Shown here piece after piece: positions 26,684 through 38,000 of a stretch of DNA of 64,000 bases (position 1 is its first letter; every line of letters starts with the position of its first letter). The stretch is from Spirochaetia bacterium (GTDB lineage: Bacteria > Spirochaetota > Spirochaetia > Treponematales > Breznakiellaceae). A program made the translations under genes and the position numbers. The notes beneath the pieces were generated by a model. The model saw nothing but the letters and a program-made list of their open reading frames with translations. It was not told the origin of the DNA and did no database searches. The stretch is taken from contig BOAV01000002.1 in the NCBI GenBank assembly GCA_026002045.1, positions 9,262 to 73,261 on the forward strand. Reading direction: 5' to 3'.

Positions 26684-28300
26684 TCAAAAAAAGAAGAAGG
26701 GCGCCGATGTTATCAGAATCAATATATAGTAGATGAAACAGGGCAGCATGTTGACCAGCAGTATCTTTCCTTCGCTGCCGGAAGCGCCGGTGGTGGAGGT
26801 TACGGCGATTACGTTGTTGATGCTGATGATGCTGGCAATGGAGCCCCCCGCCATCTGCAGTGCGATAATCCCCGCCGTATTAAAACCCAACATGAAGGCG
26901 GTCTCGAACTGGAGGGGCGAAAACAGGAGCCCCGAAACCGTGCAGGACCCGGAGACAAAGGCGCCGATGAGACCGATGAGGGGGGAAACAACCGGGAAGA
27001 CCCGACCCACCCCGTTTGCTAAAGATGCGGCGATCTGCTGAAGCATGCTGGGAAGTCCCGACTGGTTGACCGATGAATACCGCATGATCTGTACCATGGC
27101 CACCCCGCAGAACAGGGCTATTCCCACGGACACAAGCTGCCGCACCGTGGCCCGCCAGATCCTGCCGGTTTCCTTAAACGAAAGACCAAAGAGAAATCCC
27201 ACGACGAGGGAAATCACCATGAAAGGAAAGATACCCGGATTGTAGGGAACCGCTAAGGAGAAATTGGCCCCTTCCACCCCCAGGATATTGGGGATGTTGA
27301 TTTTGACGGACTGGAGAATTCCCTTTATTCCCAGCGCCGGGATGCGGGTAATGAGGAGCAGCGCCGCAATGATGATATAGGGGGACCATGCCTTGATGAG
27401 GCTCATTTTTGCCGCCGGGATGCCCGGCGCCGCTCCGACAGGAACCGCCGCCCCCGGAAAATCCCATACATGACCGGGGGTGAGGAATTTACATTTCGCC
27501 GCAATGATGACTGCCCCAAGGCCGATAAGGGAACCGATGATAGAAGGAAAGTCCGGCCCCGCAAAGGTCCCCAACAGGTGATAGGGAAGGACAAAGGCCG
27601 CCCCGGAAAAAAGGGAAAAGGGGAGGATCTCCAGCACGGACCGCAGTTTCCGTTCCTTTCCAAACATCACCACGATGATTGCGCAGATCTGGAAGGGCAC
27701 CAGTATGCCGCCGACTCCCAGGAACAGGCTGGTCAGCCGGGAAAATTCCCTGGCCCATGCTTCCACCGTGCCCCCTGCGGCGACGATGTCCTCCGCCAAC
27801 GCGGCGATGCTGGTGAGGGACGGGGTGCCCACCGCCGCAAAGGGAACCGGGGTGCTGTTTGCCGCCAAGGCAGCGATGCAGGCCGCCACAGGGGGAAACC
27901 CGAGTCCCACCAGGAGAGGCGCAGCCAGGGCCGCAGGGGTTCCGAAACCGGCGGCCCCTTCCACAAAGGCGCCGAACATCCAGGCGATGATGATGGTTTG
28001 TATTCGCCGGTCGGTGGAGATATTTCTGAACCCGGCATTAATGGAGTCAATGGCCCCGGCGGCCTTGAGGGTGTTGAGGAGCAGTATGGCCCCAAAGATG
28101 ATGAACAGCACATCCCAGGAGGAGAGGAACCCCAGTATCCCGTATGCAAGAACCGTAATCAGTTCCATCTTCCACACCAGGAGCCCCAGAATGACGGATG
28201 CCCCCAGGGAAGCGGCCAGGGATTTGGAAGCGGGAACCTTAAAGGCAACCATTAAGACCAGGGCAAGTACCAGCGGTACCGCAGCAATCAGTGCATACAT
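26684..28300 (-). CDS. lctP: L-lactate permease (LctP family)
   Basis: 538 residues, about 13 membrane segments. The family signature [19 protein letters not shown] is clear, with [17 protein letters not shown] near the C-terminus. A proton-coupled lactate/glycolate carrier of the inner membrane. Start one base after the stop of the membrane diguanylate cyclase, so translation is probably coupled. No lactate dehydrogenase genes are nearby. Confidence 0.92.
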   Translation of the reverse strand: MYALIAAVPLVLALVLMVAFKVPASKSLAASLGASVILGLLVWKMELITVLAYGILGFLSSWDVLFIIFGAILLLNTLKAAGAIDSINAGFRNISTDRRIQTIIIAWMFGAFVEGAAGFGTPAALAAPLLVGLGFPPVAACIAALAANSTPVPFAAVGTPSLTSIAALAEDIVAAGGTVEAWAREFSRLTSLFLGVGGILVPFQICAIIVVMFGKERKLRSVLEILPFSLFSGAAFVLPYHLLGTFAGPDFPSIIGSLIGLGAVIIAAKCKFLTPGHVWDFPGAAVPVGAAPGIPAAKMSLIKAWSPYIIIAALLLITRIPALGIKGILQSVKINIPNILGVEGANFSLAVPYNPGIFPFMVISLVVGFLFGLSFKETGRIWRATVRQLVSVGIALFCGVAMVQIMRYSSVNQSGLPSMLQQIAASLANGVGRVFPVVSPLIGLIGAFVSGSCTVSGLLFSPLQFETAFMLGFNTAGIIALQMAGGSIASIISINNVIAVTSTTGASGSEGKILLVNMLPCFIYYILILITSAPFFFF

Positions 28301-28301
28301 A

Positions 28302-29420
28302 CTAAAGCCCCGGTTCCGTCCGCTCGTCCGCCCGGATTACCTGCCGCAGGGTTTTGTCCGCCGAATCAAGGAGCATAATACAGTTTCGGCCCCGGTTTTT
28401 TGCTTCATAAAGGGCCCGGTCCGCCTGTGCGTAGAGTTCCTCCGCCGTATCCTCTGAGCCGCCCCGGAGAAAATAGAGGCCCAGGCTGGCGGTGATATAG
28501 GGGGCCGCCGGGGATTTTTCGTGGGGAATTTGCAGATCGATAATCATTTGGTGAAGTTTGAGGACCAGCCGCTGGGCTTCGCTCAGGCGGTTCTCCGTCC
28601 AGAGGATGATGAATTCCTCCCCGCCGACCCGGGCGGCAAATACTTTTTCTTCCGCCATAAGCCGGGATAGTACACCGCCGATGGCCTTAAGCACCTGGTC
28701 CCCTTTGGGATGGCCGTAATAATCATTGTAAAATTTGAAATGATCCACATCCATCATAATGACACATACGGTTTGATGTACATGCTGACAGGCGTTAATA
28801 TAAAAATCTACCTCGTGTAAAAAACCCCGGCGGTTGCTCAGGCCCGTTAAGTCGTCCCGGATACTTTCCGCTTCAAAGCGGTTCCGCTCCGCTGCAAGCC
28901 GCCGGGCGGAGATCATTTCCTTGATAACCGCATGGCTCATCTGCCAGCTGAAAATCATCCCCCCCAGGGAGGCAATAACGACGTTTTCCATGTCAAATTG
29001 CCAAACCGCCGGGGATTTTATCCGAAAGGTCCAGCTTGAAAAAATTATCACCACCACCACATTGAGGACCATATTCCAAAGGGGATCGATCATAAAAACG
29101 AGTTGGGCACAAATAAAGAAAACCATAAAGTTGACCGCCTGACTTTCCGGCCGGGCAATTACGCCGATATAGAAGAAGAGCATAATGCAGCTGAAAAACA
29201 ATAAAAAACCCACCGCAATGGGGACTCTTTTCAATTCCTTTCTTTGTAAGTACCGGGTATAGCCATATACCCCCAGTTCAAAAGCGGCGGCGATCAAATA
29301 GACGATGAATTTAAGGGTTTTCTTTTCTATCAGGAGGGGGAACAAAGAAAAAATAACCAACAGCAGGGATACAATCAGACAGGTGATCCGCAGGCTCCGG
29401 ATATTGTACTGATTAATCAA
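28302..29420 (-). CDS. Membrane-bound diguanylate cyclase (GGDEF)
   Basis: 372 residues. Five to six membrane segments in the first ~165 residues, then a GGDEF domain: [39 protein letters not shown], and the active loop RVGGEEFII. The residues before the loop (MAEEKVFAA) lack the RxxD inhibitory site, so product inhibition is not expected. Makes cyclic di-GMP at the membrane. The TTG start is uncertain; an AAGGAG lies ~30 bases upstream. Co-directional and one base apart from lactate permease. Confidence 0.88.
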   Translation of the reverse strand: MINQYNIRSLRITCLIVSLLLVIFSLFPLLIEKKTLKFIVYLIAAAFELGVYGYTRYLQRKELKRVPIAVGFLLFFSCIMLFFYIGVIARPESQAVNFMVFFICAQLVFMIDPLWNMVLNVVVVIIFSSWTFRIKSPAVWQFDMENVVIASLGGMIFSWQMSHAVIKEMISARRLAAERNRFEAESIRDDLTGLSNRRGFLHEVDFYINACQHVHQTVCVIMMDVDHFKFYNDYYGHPKGDQVLKAIGGVLSRLMAEEKVFAARVGGEEFIILWTENRLSEAQRLVLKLHQMIIDLQIPHEKSPAAPYITASLGLYFLRGGSEDTAEELYAQADRALYEAKNRGRNCIMLLDSADKTLRQVIRADERTEPGL

Positions 29421-29510
29421 ATCCCGGCAGCCTTCGATCGACTCCTTGGAAAAATTAAAATATCGCCAACGGGAGAAAATAAGGCGCCTCCTTACGGGAT
29501 CAGTTATCAG

Positions 29511-29539
29511 GGATTATAGCACCTTTAATGCTATAATCC
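29511..29539. terminator. Stem-loop at the end of the orphan solute-binding protein gene
   Basis: Perfect 11-bp arms GGATTATAGCA (29511-29521) and TGCTATAATCC (29529-29539) with a 7-base loop, starting in the stop codon of the - strand gene. AT-rich, no strong T tract. Could end the transcript or protect its 3' end. Confidence 0.5.
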
Positions 29540-30777
29540 TACTCCCACTTCTTTTGAATTGCCGCAGCAGTATCGGCAGCGGTGGTATTGTTGGCGAACA
29601 TATTTGCCAGTTCTTCCCGGACTGCATTTTCCAGTTCCCGTATTTTGGGGATGGTGGTTAATTCCTGAACCAGATCGGCGGCTTCGTACATGTCCCAGGC
29701 CTTGGCGTAAAAGGGGTCCTCCGTGATATAAGCGGCCGCTGAATCGTTGCTTCCCGGTACGGCCCGGATCTGTTCCGCAAGCCGGCTGCTGTTTTCCTGC
29801 AGGTAAAGGAGAAAATTCCAGGCCTCATCGGGGTGTCCGCTCCCGGCGTTGATCCCCGCATACCAGGTCGAAAGGCCGAAGACGGGCTTTCCCGCATAAT
29901 CCGCCGGACCCGGTATCAGGGTGATGCCGAAAGCGCCGTCCTTCATCCGATCCCGCAGCTGTGCAATATCCTGAACGGAGCCGGTCATCATGGCGATCTT
30001 TCCGGCGGCAAATTCATTGAGCCGTTCCGCTCCGGTTGTGGTAAAACTTTGCGGCGCAAGGAGGCCCTCCTTTTCAAGCTGGGCCAGGAATGCCAAAGTA
30101 TCGTTGATGGCTTTGCCGTTAAAATCGGGAACCCCCTCTTTGGTCATGGCAGTCCCGGCAGCCCATATCCAGGAAAAGACATCCCGGAACACCCCCCGGC
30201 TGTCTGCGGGGCTTAGGGCGAGGGCCGCGCCGTATTGTTTGGCGGAACCTTCGCCTTTACTCACCGCCTGGGCGTAGCGTAAAAATTCCGTACGGTCCCT
30301 CGGCGGCCGGTCGAAACCCGCAGCCCTGAGGATATCAATATTGTAAAAGAGAACATCCATGGATGACGCCAGGGGGAGGACCCGTTCCCTGCTTTCATTT
30401 ATAAACGCCCCCTGGGAATCCGGAAAACTGAAAGTTCCGGCCTTGATAAATTCTGCAAGGTAGCGGCTCTCCATGACGATGATATCCGGTTCGGCGGTTT
30501 CCGCCCCGGCATCCCGGAACTCATCATAAGCCTGGGTTTGCTCCCGAATGCTTACTTCGGGGTGGAGCCCTTTATATTCTCCAATAAGGGATGAGAGGGC
30601 GCCCTGCTCCCATTCACTTTCCCGCAGTTGGGTAAAAACAAGATTCACCTTTTCCGTTTTCGGCCTGTGGCTGCGGGCGTTGCCGCCGGATCTGAATCCA
30701 ATCTTAACCACCAGCGCAGCGGCAATCAAAAGAACGGTCACAATAATTACAATTTTGTCACTTTTTTCTATCTTCAT
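29539..30777 (-). CDS. Orphan ABC-type sugar solute-binding protein with membrane anchor
   Basis: 412 residues from ATG 30777, preceded by GAGG five bases upstream. One N-terminal hydrophobic segment (~8-26) without a lipobox, so it may stay membrane-anchored. Family-1 features: NLVFTQLRESEWEQGALSSL, PLASSMDVLFYNIDILRAAG, AWNFLLYLQENSSRLAEQI. No permease or ATPase gene lies near, and the divergent neighbour is a TPR protein. It may serve a transporter encoded elsewhere or act as a sensor. Confidence 0.85.
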   Translation of the reverse strand: MKIEKSDKIVIIVTVLLIAAALVVKIGFRSGGNARSHRPKTEKVNLVFTQLRESEWEQGALSSLIGEYKGLHPEVSIREQTQAYDEFRDAGAETAEPDIIVMESRYLAEFIKAGTFSFPDSQGAFINESRERVLPLASSMDVLFYNIDILRAAGFDRPPRDRTEFLRYAQAVSKGEGSAKQYGAALALSPADSRGVFRDVFSWIWAAGTAMTKEGVPDFNGKAINDTLAFLAQLEKEGLLAPQSFTTTGAERLNEFAAGKIAMMTGSVQDIAQLRDRMKDGAFGITLIPGPADYAGKPVFGLSTWYAGINAGSGHPDEAWNFLLYLQENSSRLAEQIRAVPGSNDSAAAYITEDPFYAKAWDMYEAADLVQELTTIPKIRELENAVREELANMFANNTTAADTAAAIQKKWE

Positions 30778-30819
30778 ACACACCTCGACTTTTAAACGAA
30801 TTTAGGTTACATCATTAGT

Positions 30820-33315
30820 ATGTTCGGTTTTATCAAAAAAATCATTCAGCGCAAACCGGAAAGTGATGCAATCATTTTTGATATTAAATCAGAAAGTTCC
30901 TATGATGCCTATCTGCAAAACCACATCCCTGTGGTGGCCCTGAAAAAGTCCAAAACAATCGCCTGGATCGAGGCCCCGAACCGCCGCTATCAGGACCAGG
31001 TGATCGATGCACGGATCCGGCTGGACGCCATGGGGGGCTATGCCGCCGCGGGGCTCCTCTTCCGCATGGTGGACGACGGCACCTACTACTCGGTCCTGAT
31101 TTCCAGCAAGGGCTACTTCCGGCTGGACGCGGTGCGGAACAATATGCCCCTCCCCCTCATCGGCTGGACCGAACTTCCCGCAGCCGCCGCCAATGAAACG
31201 GAGTTTACCCTCAGGATAATCGCCTACGGCGCGCATCTGGCGCTGCTGATCAACGGCGCCTGGGCGGCGGAGACGGATGAGTCATCCATTCCTATGGGAA
31301 CCCTTGGGTTTGCTGTGGCATCTTACGAAGCAGAAACCGCGCCCGGCGCCGCTTCTCTGGAAAGTATCTCGGTGAAGGATATGATTGACGATGTTGAGGC
31401 GGCCTGGCGTCAATGGGAAAATAATCCTGCCATTGCGCCGCAAGCCCGATTCGCGCTGGCGGAAACCTTTGCCGCCATGGGGGAAAGCGCGCCCGCATTG
31501 GTTCAGCTTAAAAAAATGTGGGAGGCCCCCGGCTATCAGCGTACACAGCGGGAACTGCTCCTTGCGGAGCAGCTTGCGTATCAGAACGAACTTTACGATG
31601 AGGCGGAAGAATATGCCGATGCCTGCCTTGCGCTTGGCCGGGAAAGTCCCGAGGGCCGGGAGGCGGTAACCGAAAAGGCGAAGATTCTCTACGCCGAAGA
31701 AAAATTCGAGGCCCTGCGGGACTTTGCCGCAGAAGCGGTGTCCGGCAATGACGATCCCGTCCTGCATACCCTGTTGGGCCACGCCTGGTGGGATTTGGGG
31801 AATTACGAAAAAGCCGCGGCCGCTTATGATCGCAGTTTTGAACTTAACAGTGAAAACGGCATCTTCGCCAAGAATGCCGCCAATGCATATGAAATCCTGG
31901 GCCGCAAAGCGGATGCCCTTGAACGCTACCTCCGCAGCGGCCGTCTGTTTCTGAGTGCGGGTAATTATCAGGACCTGGGGGCGCTGGCGCCGAAACTCCT
32001 TTCACTTGGGGCGAATAATTGGGAAGCCCATGCCCTCACGGGGAAGTGGGCCTTCGGCATAGAAGATTGGTCCATGGCGAATGCCGAATTCACCAACGCA
32101 GAAACACTGCGAAAGTCCCTTGACCCCACGCCTGCCCCTGACCCGGCGATCTATTTTTTGCGGGCACTGATCCTTATCCGCAATGATAAACGCAGTGAGG
32201 CCCTGCCCCTGCTGGAAGAGGCCGTTGCCCTTGCCCCCGATTACGGGCTTTTTCACTTCCGCCTTGCGGAAACCCGTTTTTTGCTTAACAGTAATGCTGA
32301 TGATCCTGAAACCCGCGCCCACCTTGATGCCGCCCTCTCACTCCTTCCGGATGATGACAGTAATACTGTTGATGCCAATGCGGGATGGGTGCACAACTTT
32401 GCCGCAGAGATTGCTTTAAATCGCAATGATCTTGACGATGCAGAAAAGCATCTGGAAAGGGCCGCCGCATCCCTGGGAGAAGTTCCGGCCATTCGGGTAA
32501 ACCGGAGTTTGTATCATTATCTGCGGGGTTCTTTGGAAGAAGCATTGAAGATCCTCGAAGCCGGTAAAGCTGAGGATGAGGACGGAATCCTGGCGAACAG
32601 CGCCGGTAATCTTTTGGTCCGGGTCGGCAAGTTTGAAGGGGCCGATGAATATTACCTAAAGGCCCTTTCCATCGTTCCCGGCAATGTGGAATTTTTGATC
32701 AACCGGGCATCCTGCCTTATTGAGCTTGGCTATTACGGCGAAGCCGACACGGTTCTGGCCCAGGCCCACAGCAAGGACCCGTCCCCGGCGGTTTTGGAAT
32801 TGATCACCTACGTGGCGGTAAAGAAGGGTGAATTCCCCCGGGCCGAATCCGCCTGCCGCGCGGCCTTGGCGATAGACAATAATCATGTTCCTTCCCTGCT
32901 GAACCTGGGCTGGATCTACAGCTCCACCGGCCGCTGGAACGATGTCCGGGAAACCCTTGCCCGGCTTGAGACAATAGACCTTGACGATGAGGCCGCCGCC
33001 CGCCGCTCCGAGTTACAGCAGAAACTTGAAGGCAGCATGACCCGGCTCATCCACTGCGCCTCCTGCAACCGGAGCTGGCGCGTCCTCCGTGACCCGCCTT
33101 CGGTTCCGTCACTGCGGCTCCGCGCCATGCCCCCGGACGAGCTCCCCGCCGGTTCCTGCCCCGAATGCGGCAGAACCTACTGTATCGGCTGCGCGAAACA
33201 GCACCTGGACAAGGACGGCCGCTTTACCTGCCCCGCCTGCGGCAGGACCCTCAAGCTGATAAACGAAGGCTTAAAAAAAATAGCCGCCGATTGGGCCGCC
33301 GCATCGATCCCCTAA
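30820..33315 (+). CDS. TPR protein with N-terminal jelly-roll-like domain and C-terminal zinc ribbons
   Basis: 831 residues, no signal peptide. Residues ~45-190 resemble a concanavalin-like/DUF1080 sandwich (AAAGLLFRMVDDGTYYSVLI; GTLGFAVASYEA). Residues ~200-730 hold TPR units such as HTLLGHAWWDLGNYEKAAAA. The C-terminus has two CxxC knuckle pairs: HCASCNRSW near 744, then CPECGRTYCIGCAK and FTCPACGRTL, likely two zinc ribbons. The combination suggests a scaffold. It contains the palindrome at 32358. Its stop overlaps the stop of convergent aroK by CTAA. Function unknown. Confidence 0.8.
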   Translation: MFGFIKKIIQRKPESDAIIFDIKSESSYDAYLQNHIPVVALKKSKTIAWIEAPNRRYQDQVIDARIRLDAMGGYAAAGLLFRMVDDGTYYSVLISSKGYFRLDAVRNNMPLPLIGWTELPAAAANETEFTLRIIAYGAHLALLINGAWAAETDESSIPMGTLGFAVASYEAETAPGAASLESISVKDMIDDVEAAWRQWENNPAIAPQARFALAETFAAMGESAPALVQLKKMWEAPGYQRTQRELLLAEQLAYQNELYDEAEEYADACLALGRESPEGREAVTEKAKILYAEEKFEALRDFAAEAVSGNDDPVLHTLLGHAWWDLGNYEKAAAAYDRSFELNSENGIFAKNAANAYEILGRKADALERYLRSGRLFLSAGNYQDLGALAPKLLSLGANNWEAHALTGKWAFGIEDWSMANAEFTNAETLRKSLDPTPAPDPAIYFLRALILIRNDKRSEALPLLEEAVALAPDYGLFHFRLAETRFLLNSNADDPETRAHLDAALSLLPDDDSNTVDANAGWVHNFAAEIALNRNDLDDAEKHLERAAASLGEVPAIRVNRSLYHYLRGSLEEALKILEAGKAEDEDGILANSAGNLLVRVGKFEGADEYYLKALSIVPGNVEFLINRASCLIELGYYGEADTVLAQAHSKDPSPAVLELITYVAVKKGEFPRAESACRAALAIDNNHVPSLLNLGWIYSSTGRWNDVRETLARLETIDLDDEAAARRSELQQKLEGSMTRLIHCASCNRSWRVLRDPPSVPSLRLRAMPPDELPAGSCPECGRTYCIGCAKQHLDKDGRFTCPACGRTLKLINEGLKKIAADWAAASIP
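32358..32368. repeat. CAGTAATACTG palindrome, perfect copy in the TPR gene
   Basis: Perfect 11-bp copy, coding Ser-Asn-Thr-Val in DDDSNTVDAN. A one-mismatch copy (CAGTAATGCTG) lies 69 bases upstream at 32289-32299. Confidence 0.7.
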
Positions 33316-33851
33316 CACAGTATTACTGCGAATAGTTCTTCCCCGATTGCTTCCGGTGTTTTACCATCGGCCTTTATGATAATGTGTGCGATTTCCCGGT
33401 AAGCCGCTGCCCGCCGCTCGTGGAGCAGCCGATGGGTTTCCTTCGGATTATCAGTGTTGAGAAAGGGTGGCAGTTCCCCGATCTTTTCCGCAGTAATACT
33501 AATCCGCTCCCAGGCGGTTTCCACGGAAACATCCAGATACACCAGTGTTACTGCGCTGCTCTTTTTCAACAGATCCAATGCAGCGCCGTTATCGACGAGT
33601 CCGCCTCCCGCAGCAACAATGCGAAAGCTCCTTCCGTCATGCCCTTCATTGAGCAAGCTTTGCAGGGCCTCCGCCTCCGCCATTCTAAATACCTCGGGTC
33701 CCTCTTTGAATAATGTCCGGGGGCTTTTCCCGGCGCGCGCCTCGACCAGCTCATCCAGGTCGGTAAAGGTCCCGGCGCATTGCTCCGCCAGGGCCCTGCC
33801 GGCGGTGGTTTTACCCGAATGTTTCGGCCCGGTTAAAATGACTAAGCCCAT
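33312..33851 (-). CDS. aroK: Shikimate kinase
   Basis: 179 residues. Walker A GPKHSGKTT at 8-16; shikimate-binding Asp in FTDLDELVEARAG; Arg in EVFRMAEAEAL; AAGGGLVDNG; lid Arg region near HERRAAAYREIA. Phosphorylates shikimate with ATP. Converges with the TPR gene, overlapping by four bases at the stops. Three palindrome-type motifs lie inside it (33318, 33491, 33543). Confidence 0.92.
   Translation of the reverse strand: MGLVILTGPKHSGKTTAGRALAEQCAGTFTDLDELVEARAGKSPRTLFKEGPEVFRMAEAEALQSLLNEGHDGRSFRIVAAGGGLVDNGAALDLLKKSSAVTLVYLDVSVETAWERISITAEKIGELPPFLNTDNPKETHRLLHERRAAAYREIAHIIIKADGKTPEAIGEELFAVILC
33318..33328. repeat. CAGTATTACTG palindrome, perfect copy at the end of aroK
   Basis: Perfect 11-bp copy three bases after the TPR stop and inside the aroK C-terminus, where it codes Val-Ile-Leu, a different reading frame from the Ser-Asn-Thr copies. 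Confidence 0.7.
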
Positions 33852-33898
33852 AATCGTGCTAGTATACGCTGTTTTAATAGCCTATACTATGCCTGTAC

Positions 33899-34582
33899 AT
33901 GAACGGATTGCTGGTTCTCTTTTTATTGATATTTGTCGCGGCCCTCCCGGTATTTCTGGTATACCTTTGGTTCCGACTGGCCCGCTTCCCCCTGCCCCTG
34001 CCATGGTTTTTGTTTTGCCTCCTTTCAGGCGCGGCGGCCCTCTTTATCGCCCTTCTCCTGCAAAATTTTTCCCCCAACACATTACTGGTAAACGCCCTTA
34101 CCGAAGAACTGGGCCGTCTGCTCATGCTTCTCATCTTCTTTAAAATCCTGAACCTGATGGGGAAGGGAATTCCCCCGGGCCCTGCCGCCAGAGCCGATAC
34201 CACCGATGCCCCCGGCATTTTTTCCACTAACTCCGCCGTCTGGGGTTCCGTCGCCGGACTCCTCGCCGGTCTGGGTTTCGCTCTCATTGAGAGCGCCACT
34301 TACGGCGCGGCAAACATGGGCGTCACCCTTCTGCGGGCCTTTACCGCCGCCCCCCTGCACGGGGCCTGCGGCGCACGGGTAGGAGCTGCGGCGGCGGTCT
34401 GCCGGGATCATCCCTTCCCCGCCCTGTTGCGCTTCCTTTCCGCCGCAGCCATCCACGCCATGTACAATTTTATGCTCCTCCTCCACGGAATTCCCACAAT
34501 TTTGGCGATTTTTATCGCCTTTTCCGCCCTTGGTTCCTCGGTTTTGTTTATCCACGGGACTTTGAAGGCGGCCAAAGAATGA
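33899..34582 (+). CDS. PrsW-like intramembrane protease family protein
   Basis: 227 residues with about seven membrane segments. The signature residues of the PrsW/CAAX-protease clan are present: Glu-Glu in NALTEELGRLL (69-70), Glu in GFALIESATYG, His in APLHGACGARVG, and His/Asn in AAIHAMYNFM. PrsW members cut anti-sigma factors or act in stress signalling; no anti-sigma gene is next to it. Located directly before tRNA-fMet. Confidence 0.75.
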   Translation: MNGLLVLFLLIFVAALPVFLVYLWFRLARFPLPLPWFLFCLLSGAAALFIALLLQNFSPNTLLVNALTEELGRLLMLLIFFKILNLMGKGIPPGPAARADTTDAPGIFSTNSAVWGSVAGLLAGLGFALIESATYGAANMGVTLLRAFTAAPLHGACGARVGAAAAVCRDHPFPALLRFLSAAAIHAMYNFMLLLHGIPTILAIFIAFSALGSSVLFIHGTLKAAKE

Positions 34583-34599
34583 TTTTTGTCATAACCCGG

Positions 34600-34628
34600 T
34601 TGACTCTTTTGTACTAAACCGATATATT
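34600..34628 (+). promoter_or_regulatory. Strong promoter for tRNA-fMet
   Basis: TTGACT (34600-34605), exactly 17 bases, TATATT (34623-34628). Transcription would start about 6 bases before the mature tRNA. Confidence 0.75.
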
Positions 34629-34640
34629 AGACAAACACGA

Positions 34641-34713
34641 CGCAGGATAGAGCAGTTGGCAGCTCGTCGGGCTCATAACCCGGAGGTCGTAGGTTCGAGT
34701 CCTACTCCTGCTA
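34641..34713 (+). tRNA. Initiator tRNA-fMet (CAT)
   Basis: 73-base cloverleaf. Acceptor CGCAGGA against TCCTGCT leaves position 1 (C) opposite T, the unpaired first position typical of bacterial initiators. Anticodon stem CGGGCTCATAACCCG shows the three consecutive G-C pairs that mark initiator tRNA. T arm GTAGG TTCGAGT CCTAC. CCA is not encoded. The AT-rich accessory island begins right after it. Confidence 0.96.
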
Positions 34714-35017
34714 AAAGTTAAGGCTTTGTTCTATAAATCATCACCTACTCTAAAAAATTTCCCGATTTACGCTTACACAATACGTATAAGGGAAACAGAT
34801 GATAGGAACAACCATGGGGGCAATACTTAAAATACTCACTATAGAATATAATAAATCTTTCATTGAAAGCGTCTCAAGGGTATAGCAACAAAATACCTTG
34901 ACAGCTATGTCAACTTCTTCAAGGCAATAAAAACCAGCAACCTCAACTTTGACTGTGGTATCCATATTTATTAGCAGAACTTGTTATTTTCCACTTTGAG
35001 TATTATTCTTACCGCCA
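34714..35017. other. AT-rich spacer between tRNA-fMet and the restriction island
   Basis: 304 bases with no convincing gene. A 71-codon frame on - (34750-34965) has no recognisable domain or ribosome site and is not called. No direct repeat of the tRNA 3' end was found within the island or at its right edge, so I cannot mark an attachment site. The base change here marks the left edge of the acquired segment. Confidence 0.5.
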
Positions 35018-38000
35018 ATGAATCAATATATCTCCGAAATTGATAAAATTTACCGTTCCGGAAACGGCACCGAGCACAGTTACCGCTCTGCCTTAAAAAC
35101 TCTGTTTGAAAATATCACCAAGGGCCTGGTCATCACCAACGAACCAAAACGGATAGTCTGCGGAGCTCCCGATTACATTATCACCCGTGACGATATCCCG
35201 GTTGGATATATTGAGGCAAAGGACATTACCGTCGGCCTGAACAGCAAACTGAACCGGGAGCAGTTTGATCGTTACAAACAATCCCTCGGCAATCTCATAA
35301 TCACGGACTACCTCACATTCCAGCTTTTCAGGGACGGTGAATTGGCGGCGTCCGTTTCCATCGCCAAAGAAAACGGCGGCGGCATAAGTCCCGATAAAAC
35401 CCAATTCACCGCTTTTACTGAACTGGTGGAACAGTTTGTCGGCTACCGGGGAAAAAGCATATACCAGTCAGAGCAGCTTGCCAAAATGATGGCGGCCAAG
35501 GCGAAATTGCTTGCGCACAGTATTGAAAAGGCGTTAGCCGAGAAAACATCGGAAGACGATACCCTCTCCGGTCAGTTGGAAGGTTTCCGAAAAGTACTCA
35601 TCCACGATTTGAGCGAAACTGACTTTGCTGATATTTACGCCCAGACCCTCGCCTATGGAATGTTTGCCGCCCGGCTTAATGATCGCAGTGATACTGTTTT
35701 TAACCGGGTACAAGCCGCCCATCTTATTCCCCTGTCAAATCCCTTTCTCCGCAAATTTTTTCAGTATATCGCCGGGTTTGATTTGGACGACCGTATCCGC
35801 TGGATAGTGGACGCGCTGGCGGATCTTTTTAACTGTGTCGCTGTCGATGAACTACTCAAGGAATTTGCCAGGACCAATCAGGACCCCTACATCCATTTTT
35901 ACGAAACCTTTCTTGCCGAGTATGATCCAAAACTCCGGGAAAGCCGGGGCGTGTATTATACCCCGCTGCCGGTGGTGCAGTTTATCGTCCGGGCGGTAGA
36001 TGATATTTTACAAAAGGAATTTAAGCTCCCCCAGGGTCTGGCGGACAATTCAAAGATAAAACGAAAGGTAACCCGGAGCGATGGCACAACAAAATCAATA
36101 GAATTACACAAGGTTCAAATCCTCGATCCTGCTACCGGAACCGGCACCTTTTTAGCCGAAGTGATCAACAAGATATACGAAGGGTTTGCAAAACAGCAGG
36201 GCATGTGGACCAACTATTGCGCCGAACATCTCATCCCCCGGCTTAACGGTTTTGAAATTCTCATGGCCTCTTATGCGATGGCCCATTTCAAGCTTGATAT
36301 GACTTTGAAGGAAACCGGGTATCATGGTGAGGACAATTCGCGCCTTCGGGTGTATTTGACCAACAGCCTTGAGGAGCCGCCTAAGGAAATACTGGAACTA
36401 CCCTTTGCCCAATGGCTGGGTGACGAGGCGGCAGAGGCAAATAAAATTAAAAGGGATACCCCGGTAATGGTGGTTTTGGGGAATCCGCCGTATAGTGTAA
36501 GCAGTCAGAACAAGGGCGGTTGGATACAACATCTATTAGAGGATTATAAAAAAGACTTAAATGAACAGAATATTCAGCCGCTTTCCGATGATTATATAAA
36601 GTTTATTCGTTACGGACAGTATCTTATAGATAGAAACAGTACAGGTGTGTTGGCATACATATCAAATAGCAGTTTTACTGATGGGCTTATTCATCGCCGG
36701 ATGCGAAAAGCATTGTTGGAAACATTCGATAGAATTTATATTCTTGATTTACATGGCAGTTCAAAAAAGAAAGAGACCGCACCGGACGGCGGTAAAGATG
36801 AAAATGTGTTTGATATTCAACAAGGTGTAAGCATAAACCTGTTTATTAAAACCGGACAGAAAAAGAAGGATGAACCGGCCAAAGTTTTGCATTTTGACCT
36901 GTATGGTAAACGGGAAGAAAAATACCGATTTCTGCAGGAGAATTCACTTTCTACTGTTAAATGGAAAGAACTCCTTCCGCAAGAACTACAATATTTTTTC
37001 GTAACAAAAGATTTTGGCAATCAGGAGGAATATGATAAGGGTTTCAAAGTTCAAGATTTATTTCCGGTTAATTCAGACGGAATAGTGACCGCAAGGGATG
37101 ATTTTACCATACATGATACTGAACAAACTGTAAAAGATACTATTAATGAGTTTTTAACTCTTGATGATGAGTCTGCCCGGATACGTTTTAATTTAGGGAA
37201 AGATGTTCGGGACTGGAGTGTTGCCGGTGCAAGAAAGGATTTAACGCAAAAACCGGATTTTTCAAAAATAATTAAAATAAATTATCGTCCATTTGATATA
37301 CGATATACATATTATACAGAGCATTCAAGTGGTTTTCATTGCACTCCACGCGGGAATGTTATGAGGCATTTCTTGCCTTCTGATAATGTGGGGCTGATAC
37401 TTGGCCGACAAGGACAAGTTGTGGGATCCATGTTATGGAATTTAATATTCATAACATCTAGAATATCAGATAAAAATATTTATTATAGGGGCGGCTGTAT
37501 AGTTTGTCCCCTCTACCGTTACCCCGAAAAAGACGCCTTGGACCACGACGAAAATCGCCGGCCAAACCTTGACATGAAAATTGTTAACGAGATAGCCGCA
37601 AAAATCGCCCTTCGTTTTACCGCGGAAAAAGAACCGCCCCTCACGGAGAAGCTCAAACAAGCGCAGAATCTTGTCCTCGATCCCAATGCCTATCTTGGGA
37701 AATACGAAATCGACGGAAGGCCCAAAGAAAATGCGGCTTCCATAACGGCATATCTTAAACAGATGGCAAAAACAGTAACGTTGGAAAACGCCGATGTCAG
37801 GGGACCAATCGTTCTTTCTGCGAATGGCATTAGTAAAATCACATCCTTCGGTATGACCAATGCCGTATACATGAAAATCATAGCGCATATCCCGGCAATG
37901 CTGAAAAACGCGATCCTTGTTTATACACAAAAACCGGACAAGCCGCATTCACATTATCGCACATACAAGCATCTTGTCGTTGGAATAAAAATAGACGGTG

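Noticed and set aside
34750..34965. 71-codon frame on the - strand after tRNA-fMet
   Set aside because: No ribosome site, no recognisable domain, hydrophobic low-support composition in an AT-rich spacer.
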